DNA from: DATELY01 sp035276085
GTDB lineage: Bacteria > Pseudomonadota > Gammaproteobacteria > Steroidobacterales > Steroidobacteraceae
Assembly: GCA_035276085.1 (NCBI GenBank)
Contig: DATELY010000243.1
Location: 1-36,216, forward strand
DNA length: 36,216 nucleotides
Direction of reading: 5' to 3'
Positions 22,882 to 30,528 of this stretch are shown here, piece after piece. The translations under genes were made by a program, and so were the position numbers. Position 1 is the stretch's first letter; the number at the start of each line of letters is the position of its first letter. The notes below the pieces were generated by a model, which was not told the DNA's origin, did not search any database, and worked only from the letters and a program-made list of their open reading frames with translations.

Positions 22882-24309
22882 ATGACGTACCCGGTCTACT
22901 TGACTGTCATCGCGAAAGCGTTGCAGGAGAAGATCATGCCGGACGTCAATTCGGAGTACTCGCGCGAGGTTCTGCGCGTCTGCATCGATGCACTGACGGG
23001 CGTGGCCTTCGCGCTCGATGAGCCAAGCAAGGCCGGGAGGGCGAGTCTGGCGTCCATCGAAGCATTGCTGAGCGCTCATACAGAGGCGACGGCCAGCGCG
23101 GATCGAAAGCTCAGCGGTCCGCCCGAGAACATGGCATCGCGAGGCGAATTGTCCGCTGCGCTGACCAGGGGTGAGGCGTGGGTTGCCCACGCCGACTGGT
23201 TGCACGATGAAGCAAAGGCGCAGGTCGCACGCCAGCTCGTTCAATGGGAGCGTGACTTGTTGGGAGAGGCCGTGCGCGGCATCGCCCCGAGCAGTGAGCC
23301 GCGGGCGAAAGCCAAAGCGAACGCGGTGGACAGCAATGTCACGAAAGAGAGGGTCGAGAGCTATCTCGGCAACCGCTTTCCGCAGTGCCGACCCGTGCGA
23401 CTCGACAAGTTCTCTTTCGCCAGCATCGGCAAGGGCAAGACCACCGCACTGTTCTCACAGCAGTCGATCACGGAGTTGCCGCAGGACCTGGTGATTCGTC
23501 GCGACGCGACGCCCGATACGCCGCGCAGTGTCACGAGCGAGTTTCGCTGGATGAAGGTGCTGCACGAGGCCGGGCTCAGCGTGCCCAAGCCGTTCTTGCT
23601 GGAGACGAATTCGACCATCATGGGCGCGCCCTTCATGATCATGGAGCGCGCGTATGGCGAAGTGGCTGGCGGCTACGAAGCTTACTTCTCTCCGCCGCGC
23701 TCCGAGAAGCTCGCGCTGAGCCTGGCGGAACAGATGGGTCGTCTGCACAGCATTCCCATCGAGCGCGCGCCGTCCGCGGCGGAAGTCGGCAACGGCGCAT
23801 TTACGCTGCCGGATCTGCGCAGCACGGTCGAAGCCTGGGCGAAGCATCAGCACTCGGCGTCGGTCACGATGGCCGCGGCCTTGCGCTGGATCGCGGCGCG
23901 CGCCGACCGCATCGTCGATCGCAAGGCCATCGTGCATGGCGAGCTGCAGTTCCACAACGTGATGTCGCGTAACGAAGAGATCACGGCCGTGCTCGATTGG
24001 GAGATGGTGCATGTCGGCCACCCCGCGGAAGATCTCGGCTACTGCAAGCCGGCGGTCGAGACGATGACGACGTGGGACAAGTTCATGGCCGTGTACTTGC
24101 GCGCCGGTGGCGTGCCGGTCACACCGGAGGAAATCGACTACTTCGCCGTGGATTACATGATGCGGCTGTTGCCGACGGCGCAGCACGTCCGGGATGAATT
24201 CGAAGCCGGTCGGCAGGACGACATCATGTTTGCGATCGTCGGTCCGGGATTCCTGCCCAAGATGCTGCATCGGCTGTCAACGGTGCTGGCTTCCGCGCTC
24301 AGCAAATGA
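22882..24309 (+). CDS. Phosphotransferase-fold protein 2 with HGE in place of HGD
   Basis: About 475 residues, with an N-terminal helical domain of about 160 residues and an APH-type domain beyond. Visible are TSEFRWMKVLHEAGLSVPKP, FMIMERAYGEVAGGY, the catalytic loop HGELQFHN and the metal motif LDWEMVHVGHPAEDLGY. The catalytic Asp of the canonical HGD is Glu here (codon GAG at about 23941); both paralogues keep Asp. It may be a weak or altered kinase or a regulatory pseudokinase. The ATG at 22882 (MTYPVYLT) is chosen over the TTG at 22858. It leads the third unit of the cluster, preceded by ECF element C, with phosphotransferase 3 starting 56 bases after its stop. Confidence 0.85.
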   Translation: MTYPVYLTVIAKALQEKIMPDVNSEYSREVLRVCIDALTGVAFALDEPSKAGRASLASIEALLSAHTEATASADRKLSGPPENMASRGELSAALTRGEAWVAHADWLHDEAKAQVARQLVQWERDLLGEAVRGIAPSSEPRAKAKANAVDSNVTKERVESYLGNRFPQCRPVRLDKFSFASIGKGKTTALFSQQSITELPQDLVIRRDATPDTPRSVTSEFRWMKVLHEAGLSVPKPFLLETNSTIMGAPFMIMERAYGEVAGGYEAYFSPPRSEKLALSLAEQMGRLHSIPIERAPSAAEVGNGAFTLPDLRSTVEAWAKHQHSASVTMAAALRWIAARADRIVDRKAIVHGELQFHNVMSRNEEITAVLDWEMVHVGHPAEDLGYCKPAVETMTTWDKFMAVYLRAGGVPVTPEEIDYFAVDYMMRLLPTAQHVRDEFEAGRQDDIMFAIVGPGFLPKMLHRLSTVLASALSK

Positions 24310-24365
24310 ATCACCGCACCGCTCGCAAGGCTGCGTGATGCACACCCAACAGACCTGAGAGCGTC

Positions 24366-25883
24366 ATGCCGGATTCCGCGAACCCTACCGATGAGCGCAC
24401 GCCCCTGCCGGGTTTGAGCACCGCCAAGATTCTGCGGGCCATCAGGCACGAGCTCGATGCCGTGATTGCTCCGCAGCTGCACAACCCGCGCGAGCAGATG
24501 GTCCTGGAGATGATTCACGGCCTGCTCGCGCATCTGCTGGTCCGCGAAGAACAGCTGCCTGCGCAATACGCTCGCTATGAGCGCCGGCAGGCAGCGGAGC
24601 TCGCGACGCTCGTGAGCGCGCTCGGCGTCGCGCCCAGTACCACTTCGCAGCTCGACGAGCGCATCGATACGCCTTCGATCGAAGCCGCCTTGGAGCGCAC
24701 GATCACGGCGGCGATACCTCGGCTTGCATCCCTCGAACCTGAGCAACGAGCGGTGGCGCAGCAGGCGATCCGCTCGGCGGTGGAGCGTGAAGAAGAACTG
24801 TTCACGCTGGCAGCGGCAGCGGAATTGTCCCTGTCTGCTTCGCGCACGAATCGAGCTCAGGTCGATGACGGGATCGATGAGCGCAAACTCACGGCGTACT
24901 TGCGACGCCGCTTTGGGCCAGCCGTTCAGGCCGACACCGTCACTGCGCTGCTGGGCGGGGCGATGAAGGAGACATTCATCGCAGAGCTGTCGGGTGCGAA
25001 CCGGCCCGCCGCTGCGATCGTGATCCGTCGCGATTCCAGTCAGGTGGAGACCGGTGCCGCGAACAGCAGCGTGACCCATGAGTTCGCCTTGCTCGAGGCT
25101 GCGTTCGAACAGGGATTACCCGTGGCCGAGCCGCTCTGGCTCGATGCAAGCGATGTCTTCGCGCGTCCGTTTCTCGTGAGCAAGCGCATCGCCGGCAGCC
25201 CGACCATGAACCTGCATGGACGCATCGTCGGCGCTGATCCCGCTCAGGCGGCGAAAGGATTGGCTCGAACGCTGGCGCAGATCCATCGCTTCGATTGGTC
25301 CGTTCTCGACGGTGCGCGGGAATTGGAGCGCATGTCACTGCGTCAGCACGTGGAGCGCCTGCTCGACATCTGGGAGACGCATTGGCGCGAGCATCGCGTG
25401 CGACCCTCGCCGGTATTCGCCGCGGGCTTCGCATGGATGAAGGCGAACATTCCTGCGTGCGAGGTAACGCCCGTGCTCGTCCATGGCGATGTCTCGCTCC
25501 GCAATCTGTTGATGCACGATGGCGAGATCACGGGAATGCTCGACTGGGAGTTCTGGCACATCGGCGATCCCGCCGAAGATCTCGCGTATTGCCGCGCCGA
25601 TGTCGAGCAGGTGATGTCGTGGGAGGAGTTCCTCGCCGAGTATCGACGTCATGGCGGCGCCGAGTACGACGCCAACGCGATCAAGTACTACGAGATCTGG
25701 CCGGCCGTGCGCATCGGCGCCGGCTGTACGGCATTCGCCGCGCAGGTCGATGATCATCCTGATGAAACGAGCGCCGTCGCGGCGTTCGCAGCCACCCACC
25801 ACTATGCGTACTTCGTGCAAGCCGCCGGCCGCTATCTGTCGGGCTTGAACGAGTTCACCAGCGCAGCAGGGCACAAACCATGA
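24366..25883 (+). CDS. Aminoglycoside phosphotransferase-fold kinase 3 with N-terminal helical domain
   Basis: A 505-residue paralogue of the kinases at 15688 and 22882. The first 165 residues are helical, with LSTAKILRAIRHELDAVIAP at the start resembling a DUF6285-like segment. The kinase domain follows (about 170-480), with TNR-type nucleotide lobe IVIRRDSSQVETGAA and TMNLHGRIVGAD, the canonical catalytic loop HGDVSLRN and the metal motif LDWEFWHIGDPAEDLAY. The active-site residues look intact, so it could be the active partner of the HGE-type protein encoded just upstream. Phosphorylation of a hydroxylated acyl or terpenoid intermediate, as in ACAD10/LvaA-type pathways, is the best guess. 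The stop overlaps the following start (ATGA). Confidence 0.86.
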   Translation: MPDSANPTDERTPLPGLSTAKILRAIRHELDAVIAPQLHNPREQMVLEMIHGLLAHLLVREEQLPAQYARYERRQAAELATLVSALGVAPSTTSQLDERIDTPSIEAALERTITAAIPRLASLEPEQRAVAQQAIRSAVEREEELFTLAAAAELSLSASRTNRAQVDDGIDERKLTAYLRRRFGPAVQADTVTALLGGAMKETFIAELSGANRPAAAIVIRRDSSQVETGAANSSVTHEFALLEAAFEQGLPVAEPLWLDASDVFARPFLVSKRIAGSPTMNLHGRIVGADPAQAAKGLARTLAQIHRFDWSVLDGARELERMSLRQHVERLLDIWETHWREHRVRPSPVFAAGFAWMKANIPACEVTPVLVHGDVSLRNLLMHDGEITGMLDWEFWHIGDPAEDLAYCRADVEQVMSWEEFLAEYRRHGGAEYDANAIKYYEIWPAVRIGAGCTAFAAQVDDHPDETSAVAAFAATHHYAYFVQAAGRYLSGLNEFTSAAGHKP

Positions 25884-26866
25884 CCAGCGTCGAGCGAGAC
25901 AGCTACGTTTATCCCGCGAGCGATGAGTATCCGCAGCCGGCCGGTGCCGATGTCCATTGGCAGGAAAGCTTGTTGGTGCATTGGTGGGATCAAAGCAACG
26001 GCATCGGTGGCATGCATCGCATTGCACGTGAGCCGCACAGGGCGGGCGGAAGAGCCGTGCTGTTCTTCGGTGTCGTCACACGCGAGGGTCTGCGTTTCAA
26101 CCGTTATCTCAATGTGCCATCGCGGCCGGACGATCTGCTCACAGACGGTCTGCAGGTGGGTCCGAGCTATCGGATGACGGTCGGCGAGGGCCCGCGACTC
26201 GTCGCGAACGACGCTGGCTGCGAGCTCGACTTGCGCTTCGAAGATACGATGCCGCGAGTCGATCTCGTGGCAGTGCCTGCCGACAAGAGCTTTCACGTGC
26301 TGGCCCCGAGTCACTTCGAAGTGGCTGGACGCGTGACTGGCACCGTCACGCTGCAGGGCAGGACGTATCGCATCGAGAACGGGCTGTGCACGCGCGATCA
26401 CAGCTGGGGGCAACGGGACTGGGCAAAGCTGCTCGGCCATCGCTGGGTATCGGGCTGGTTCGGTCCCGACGTGACCTTTGCGGTCGGCAGCGCGCTCCTG
26501 GGCAATGGCGGGCTGACGTCATTCGGCTTCATCTCGCGCAAGGGAGTCGTCAGCTACGCGGAGCGGGTCGACATCCTCGCGCGCACGGAGATGGATGGGT
26601 TGAGCCATCGCGGCGGCGTCATTCGTCTCGACATGGCGGACGGCTCCGTCGCGGAGATCGATGCGTATCGCCCCATCAACGGCATCGCCTTCTCGCATCA
26701 CGGTCTGATGTTCGCGCAAGAGCTCTGCGATGCGCGTCTGGATGGCCGCGAAGGTCAGTGCACGTTCGAGATCACGACGCGGCCGACCGATCTCGAGCAC
26801 CTGTCCAAGGTGCTCATTCGCGTCTCGCCGCAGCAGGGATGGTCGCAGCGGCCGTGGAGCTTGTAA
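25880..26866 (+). CDS. CrtC/AttH-fold (DUF7064/DUF7065-like) protein 3
   Basis: A 328-residue relative of the proteins at 9622 and 17199, but more divergent. It keeps the central signature GLCTRDHSWGQRDW (about residues 169-182) and an N-terminal WQESLLVHWWDQSNGIGGMHRI segment, but lacks the C-terminal WxCNG..G.GD motif of the other two. No signal peptide is present. Its ATG overlaps the phosphotransferase 3 stop, so kinase and CrtC-like protein are translationally coupled here, as they are at 17199. It probably acts on the same class of hydrophobic intermediate. The last gene of the cluster's ECF-dependent unit. Confidence 0.77.
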   Translation: MTSVERDSYVYPASDEYPQPAGADVHWQESLLVHWWDQSNGIGGMHRIAREPHRAGGRAVLFFGVVTREGLRFNRYLNVPSRPDDLLTDGLQVGPSYRMTVGEGPRLVANDAGCELDLRFEDTMPRVDLVAVPADKSFHVLAPSHFEVAGRVTGTVTLQGRTYRIENGLCTRDHSWGQRDWAKLLGHRWVSGWFGPDVTFAVGSALLGNGGLTSFGFISRKGVVSYAERVDILARTEMDGLSHRGGVIRLDMADGSVAEIDAYRPINGIAFSHHGLMFAQELCDARLDGREGQCTFEITTRPTDLEHLSKVLIRVSPQQGWSQRPWSL

Positions 26867-27070
26867 GGTTTCCTCCGCAACGGCTCCTTTAACGCTGCTT
26901 TCACGCCGGACCGTACAGGGTCCTCACGCTGGTTGCTTACGTTCCCCGCTCGGGTCAGGTACCGCCCCGGCATATAGCAGTTGAGCGACGCCGGACGCCG
27001 GCATACATTCGCGCCTCACCGTACTGGCTCGCGGTGCGACGCATCAGTCCACGTCTTCGGGGGAATCGTC

Positions 27071-28774
27071 ATGCGCTATTCAGCCCTGCCTCGCACGTCT
27101 CCTTTGCTGCTGGCCGCGGCTCTGGCCTTCGCGATGCTCACGGCGAGCGCGCAGGTGCCCGTGCACAAGCACTACGCCGACAGCGAAGGATTCGACAAAC
27201 CGGCGCCATCCGGTGCGTTAGCCCCCCGGCTGCAGAACGTCGGTAAGCACACGTTTGCCGTCACCACTCAGTCGGAACAGGCCCAACGCTTCATGAATCA
27301 GGGCTTGAACCTGACGTATGGCTTCAATCACGCGGAGGCGGGCAGGGCCTTTGCCGAAGCGGCACGGCTCGATCCGAATCTGGCGATGGCGTATTGGGGC
27401 CAGGCGCTCGTGCTCGGGCCGAACATCAACGCGCCGATGATGCCGGACCAGGAGCCGATCGCCCTCGAGCACATCCGCAAGGCGCAGGCGCTGAAAACCA
27501 AGGCCTCGCCGCGCGAACGCGACTACATCGATGCCTTGGCGGCCCGCTACACCGGCAAGCCCGAGGATCGGAAGGCAGCGGATCAGGCGTTCGCCGGCGC
27601 GATGCGCCTGCTGCACGAGAAGTACCCCAACGATCAGGACGCCGCGACGATCTATGCCGAGGCGTTGATGGACCTGAGCCCGTGGGACTACTGGACGCGC
27701 GATGGCCGCTCGCATGAGCGCACGCCAGATATCGTCGCGTCGCTGGACAACGTGCTGAAGGCGAACGCGGACCATCCCGGCGCGCTGCACCTGTGGATTC
27801 ATCTATGGGAAGCCAGCGGCACGCCCGAACGAGCTGAGTGGGCCGGAGACCGTCTGCTGCCGCTCGCTCCCGCGGCCGGACATCTCGTGCACATGCCCGG
27901 CCACATCTTCCAGCGTGTGGGACGCTACATGGATGCCGTGAAGGCCAATCAGCTCGCGATCGTCGCCGATGAGGACTACATCACGCAGTGTCGCGCGCAG
28001 GGCATTTATCCGCTCGCCTACTACCCGCACAACGTCCACTTCCTGTGGTTTGCATCGACGATGGCGGGGCAGAGTCATGTCGCACTCGATGCTGCGAACA
28101 AGACGGCGGAGAAGATTCCCGTCGAGGTACTGAAGGACGTGCCGATCCTGCAGACGTTCCTGCTCACACCGGATTACGCGCGCGTGCGCTTCGGCAAGTG
28201 GGACGAGATCCTGAATGCAGCACCGCCGCGCGCAGATACGTTGTTCACTCGTGGTATTCGTCACTACGCCCGCGGCATGGCTTACGTCCGCAAGCAGGAC
28301 TTCACTTCAGCACAAAAGGAGAGCGACGCGCTGCGCAAGATCATGGTCGATCCGAAGCTGATCGAAGCGCCGAGCTCCATGTCGCTGAATCTCGCGGATT
28401 CAGTGCTGCGAGTCGCAGCCGAAGTGCTCGATGGCGAGATGGCGGCCGGCAAGCGCGACTACGATAAGGCCATTGCCCACCTCGATCGCGCCGTGCGCTA
28501 CGAAGACGCACTCATCTACACCGAGCCGGATGATTGGCATCAACCCGTGCGTCTCAATCTGGGTGCCGTGCTGCTGCAAGCGGGCCGCCCGGTCGAAGCC
28601 GAGAGCGTGTACTGGGATGATCTGCGCACGCATCCGAAGAATGGCTGGGCATTGTTCGGCCTCGCGCAGGCGATGCGTGCACAGGGCAAGGTCGATCAGG
28701 CGAAGGCGGTGGAAGCCGACTTCAAGACAGCGTGGAAGGACGCCGATGTTCAGCTGACGGCGTCGCGGTTCTGA
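27071..28774 (+). CDS. Exported tetratricopeptide-repeat protein, about 567 residues
   Basis: A signal peptide (MRYSALPRTSPLLLAAALAF) is followed by TPR-like repeats. The clearest are around QRFMNQGLNLTYGFNHAEAGRAFAEAARLDPNLAMAYWGQALVLG and near the C-terminus (DKAIAHLDRAVRYEDAL, GAVLLQAGRPVEAESVYWDDL, WALFGLAQAMRAQGKVDQAK). Middle segments carry a conserved histidine-rich HMPGHIFQRVGRY. No enzyme motif is seen, so the role is probably protein binding in the periplasm. The ATG at 27071 has GGGGGA six bases upstream. The ORF is open further upstream but without a signal peptide. The gene 10 bases downstream is another exported TPR protein, so the two are co-transcribed. Confidence 0.85.
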   Translation: MRYSALPRTSPLLLAAALAFAMLTASAQVPVHKHYADSEGFDKPAPSGALAPRLQNVGKHTFAVTTQSEQAQRFMNQGLNLTYGFNHAEAGRAFAEAARLDPNLAMAYWGQALVLGPNINAPMMPDQEPIALEHIRKAQALKTKASPRERDYIDALAARYTGKPEDRKAADQAFAGAMRLLHEKYPNDQDAATIYAEALMDLSPWDYWTRDGRSHERTPDIVASLDNVLKANADHPGALHLWIHLWEASGTPERAEWAGDRLLPLAPAAGHLVHMPGHIFQRVGRYMDAVKANQLAIVADEDYITQCRAQGIYPLAYYPHNVHFLWFASTMAGQSHVALDAANKTAEKIPVEVLKDVPILQTFLLTPDYARVRFGKWDEILNAAPPRADTLFTRGIRHYARGMAYVRKQDFTSAQKESDALRKIMVDPKLIEAPSSMSLNLADSVLRVAAEVLDGEMAAGKRDYDKAIAHLDRAVRYEDALIYTEPDDWHQPVRLNLGAVLLQAGRPVEAESVYWDDLRTHPKNGWALFGLAQAMRAQGKVDQAKAVEADFKTAWKDADVQLTASRF

Positions 28775-28784
28775 GGGTTTTACG

Positions 28785-29429
28785 ATGCGGCGTGCAATCT
28801 ATGTCGTTCTGGGGCATCTCCTGGGCTTGATGCTGACGTCCATTTGGCAGATCGCATCGGCCGATGGCCCGGGTGCGTATCGATCGAGCGCGCCGACTTC
28901 CGCGCCGGAGCTCACCAAGGAGCAGCGCGCGATCGAGACCTACAACGACGGTTACAAGCTGATTCAGCGTGCCGACGAGTCCGCGAAGGGTGCGGATGAA
29001 AAGGCCACAAAGGAGGCGCAGAAGGCGTACAAGGCCGCGCTGAAGAAATTCAACGCGGCCGTAAAGCTGGATCCCTCGATGCACGAGGCGTACACGTATC
29101 TCGGTTACGCCAATCGCAAACTCGGTAACTACGACGAGTCACTCAAGGCGTACGCAGAGGCACTCCGTCTCAACCCGTCCTATCCGCAGGCCATCGAGTA
29201 CCAGGGCGAAGCCTTCCTCGGACTGAACCGCATCGATGACGCCAAGACCAACTACCTGCGGCTCTATGCACTCGACCGCCCCCAGGCCCACAAGCTGCTA
29301 CGCGCGCTCAATCAATGGACCGACGCGAATGCGGCCCAGCCGCCTGCGAACGTCGATGTCACGGCGCTGCGGGCGTGGGTGACGGAGCGGGAGAGCTCGC
29401 ACGATCCGAATGAGAAGGCGGTGTGGTAG
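28785..29429 (+). CDS. Small exported TPR protein
   Basis: A 214-residue protein with a membrane-type signal (MRRAIYVVLGHLLGLMLTSIW) and two to three TPR units: NAAVKLDPSMHEAYTYLGYA, GNYDESLKAYAEALRLNPSY and PQAIEYQGEAFLGLNRIDDA. It starts 10 bases after the larger TPR gene, with GAGGG upstream, and probably acts with it in the periplasm. The function is not known. Confidence 0.83.
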   Translation: MRRAIYVVLGHLLGLMLTSIWQIASADGPGAYRSSAPTSAPELTKEQRAIETYNDGYKLIQRADESAKGADEKATKEAQKAYKAALKKFNAAVKLDPSMHEAYTYLGYANRKLGNYDESLKAYAEALRLNPSYPQAIEYQGEAFLGLNRIDDAKTNYLRLYALDRPQAHKLLRALNQWTDANAAQPPANVDVTALRAWVTERESSHDPNEKAVW

Positions 29430-29440
29430 CCCGTTACCAC
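29423..29440. terminator. Short hairpin between convergent genes
   Basis: GTGGTA at 29423-29428 pairs with TACCAC at 29435-29440 around the loop GCCCGT. It lies at the convergent ends of the TPR gene and the AttH-like gene, where a bidirectional terminator would fit, but it has no T-run and a short stem. Confidence 0.3.
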
Positions 29441-29442
29441 GG

Positions 29443-30528
29443 TCACATCTTCAACTTCCGCTCATACCCCGTGAGCTCCAGATACCCGCGCCCGATTCTC
29501 TTGCCGCTGTCGTCGAGCGCTTCGACCGCACCTTCCCAATACAACGCACCGACGCTGCCGCGCGAGTCGCTCTCCTGATCGTTCATCAGGGGTCGCAACG
29601 TAACGGCGCGATCGCCGACCTGTACGCGCCACGACACGGGATACGTCACGCCCGTGCGGGCGGACTGCCACTGACGCAGTGGCGTCCAACGGATCTGCGA
29701 TGGCTCGAAGCGTTGCACGCCAGTTGCTGTTCGTAAGGTTCCACCTGCCCAATACTGCTGTCCTTTCGCATCGCGAATGCGGAATGCCATGAGGGCGCTG
29801 CCGTCATCGAGATTGATGCCGATCCAATCCCAACCGACGGCCTCGGTCGCAAGGTACTCGCTCGACCATTCGTGATCGAACCAGGCTTCCCCTTGCACGG
29901 CGGACTTGGCTTGGCCGATCGTCACTGACCCCTGCACTCGCAAATGCGGCAGGCTGTAGTAGTAACTGGCTGCCGCGGGATCGGGCCCTTTGCGGCTGAA
30001 GCCTGCAGCGCCTTGCAGGAGCGGTGCTTGCGTGGGTTCGAACCGAAGCTCGAACTGAAAGTTGTCGGCAGCGATGCGAGCCGTGTAGCCACTGCCGTTC
30101 GCCTGCAGGGTCCAATCATCGATAACCACGTTCGTATCCTGCTCGCCGGTCTCTGCGAGCCCGAAGCCAGCGCGAGCGGAGCGCTGAGCGTGCAACAAGT
30201 GCCCGACGTCGGGAGCGCTGATGGCCGCATGCGCGAACAGCAGTTGACGGGGAGCAAACTTCGAAGGATTCGCATCGGCGGGTTCATTCCGTGAACGGAA
30301 GAATGTCACCTGAAATCCGCGCCAGCGGTGCTGTTCGTCCTGCACCCAACCCGTCACGTACCACCATTCGGTGCGGAACGCCGGATGGCTGCCTGCGTCT
30401 CGCGGGAATCGGATCTCATATCCGGGCACGACTGGCGCCGGCGCGCCCGAAGCAATGCTCAGCGCTAACGCGTACAACAGCCACGCCGATCCAACCGCCA
30501 ACCGGCGACCGCCAACCGCGGTTCCCAT
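29443..30528 (-). CDS. AttH-like exported lipocalin (CrtC family)
   Basis: About 361 residues with a signal peptide (LAVGSAWLLYALALSIASGA) and the CrtC/AttH signature EAWFDHEWSSEYL (about residues 216-228), following TEWWYVTGW near the start. It has the two-lipocalin-like layout of AttH and carotenoid hydratases. It ends an operon with a LolD-like ATPase and FtsX-like permease, the AttEFGH arrangement, and is probably a periplasmic partner of that transporter. No lipobox Cys is seen. The ATG at 30528 (GGAGG seven bases upstream) overlaps the permease stop; the GTG just before it is badly spaced. Its relation to the three cytoplasmic CrtC-like proteins is at family level only. Confidence 0.87.
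   Translation of the reverse strand: MGTAVGGRRLAVGSAWLLYALALSIASGAPAPVVPGYEIRFPRDAGSHPAFRTEWWYVTGWVQDEQHRWRGFQVTFFRSRNEPADANPSKFAPRQLLFAHAAISAPDVGHLLHAQRSARAGFGLAETGEQDTNVVIDDWTLQANGSGYTARIAADNFQFELRFEPTQAPLLQGAAGFSRKGPDPAAASYYYSLPHLRVQGSVTIGQAKSAVQGEAWFDHEWSSEYLATEAVGWDWIGINLDDGSALMAFRIRDAKGQQYWAGGTLRTATGVQRFEPSQIRWTPLRQWQSARTGVTYPVSWRVQVGDRAVTLRPLMNDQESDSRGSVGALYWEGAVEALDDSGKRIGRGYLELTGYERKLKM

Noticed and set aside
26861..26895. CTCCTTTAACGCTGC before the large TPR gene, resembling the end of the R elements
   Set aside because: Only the -10-like part matches; the conserved upstream 47 bases are missing, and an ECF motif at the proper offset is not found.
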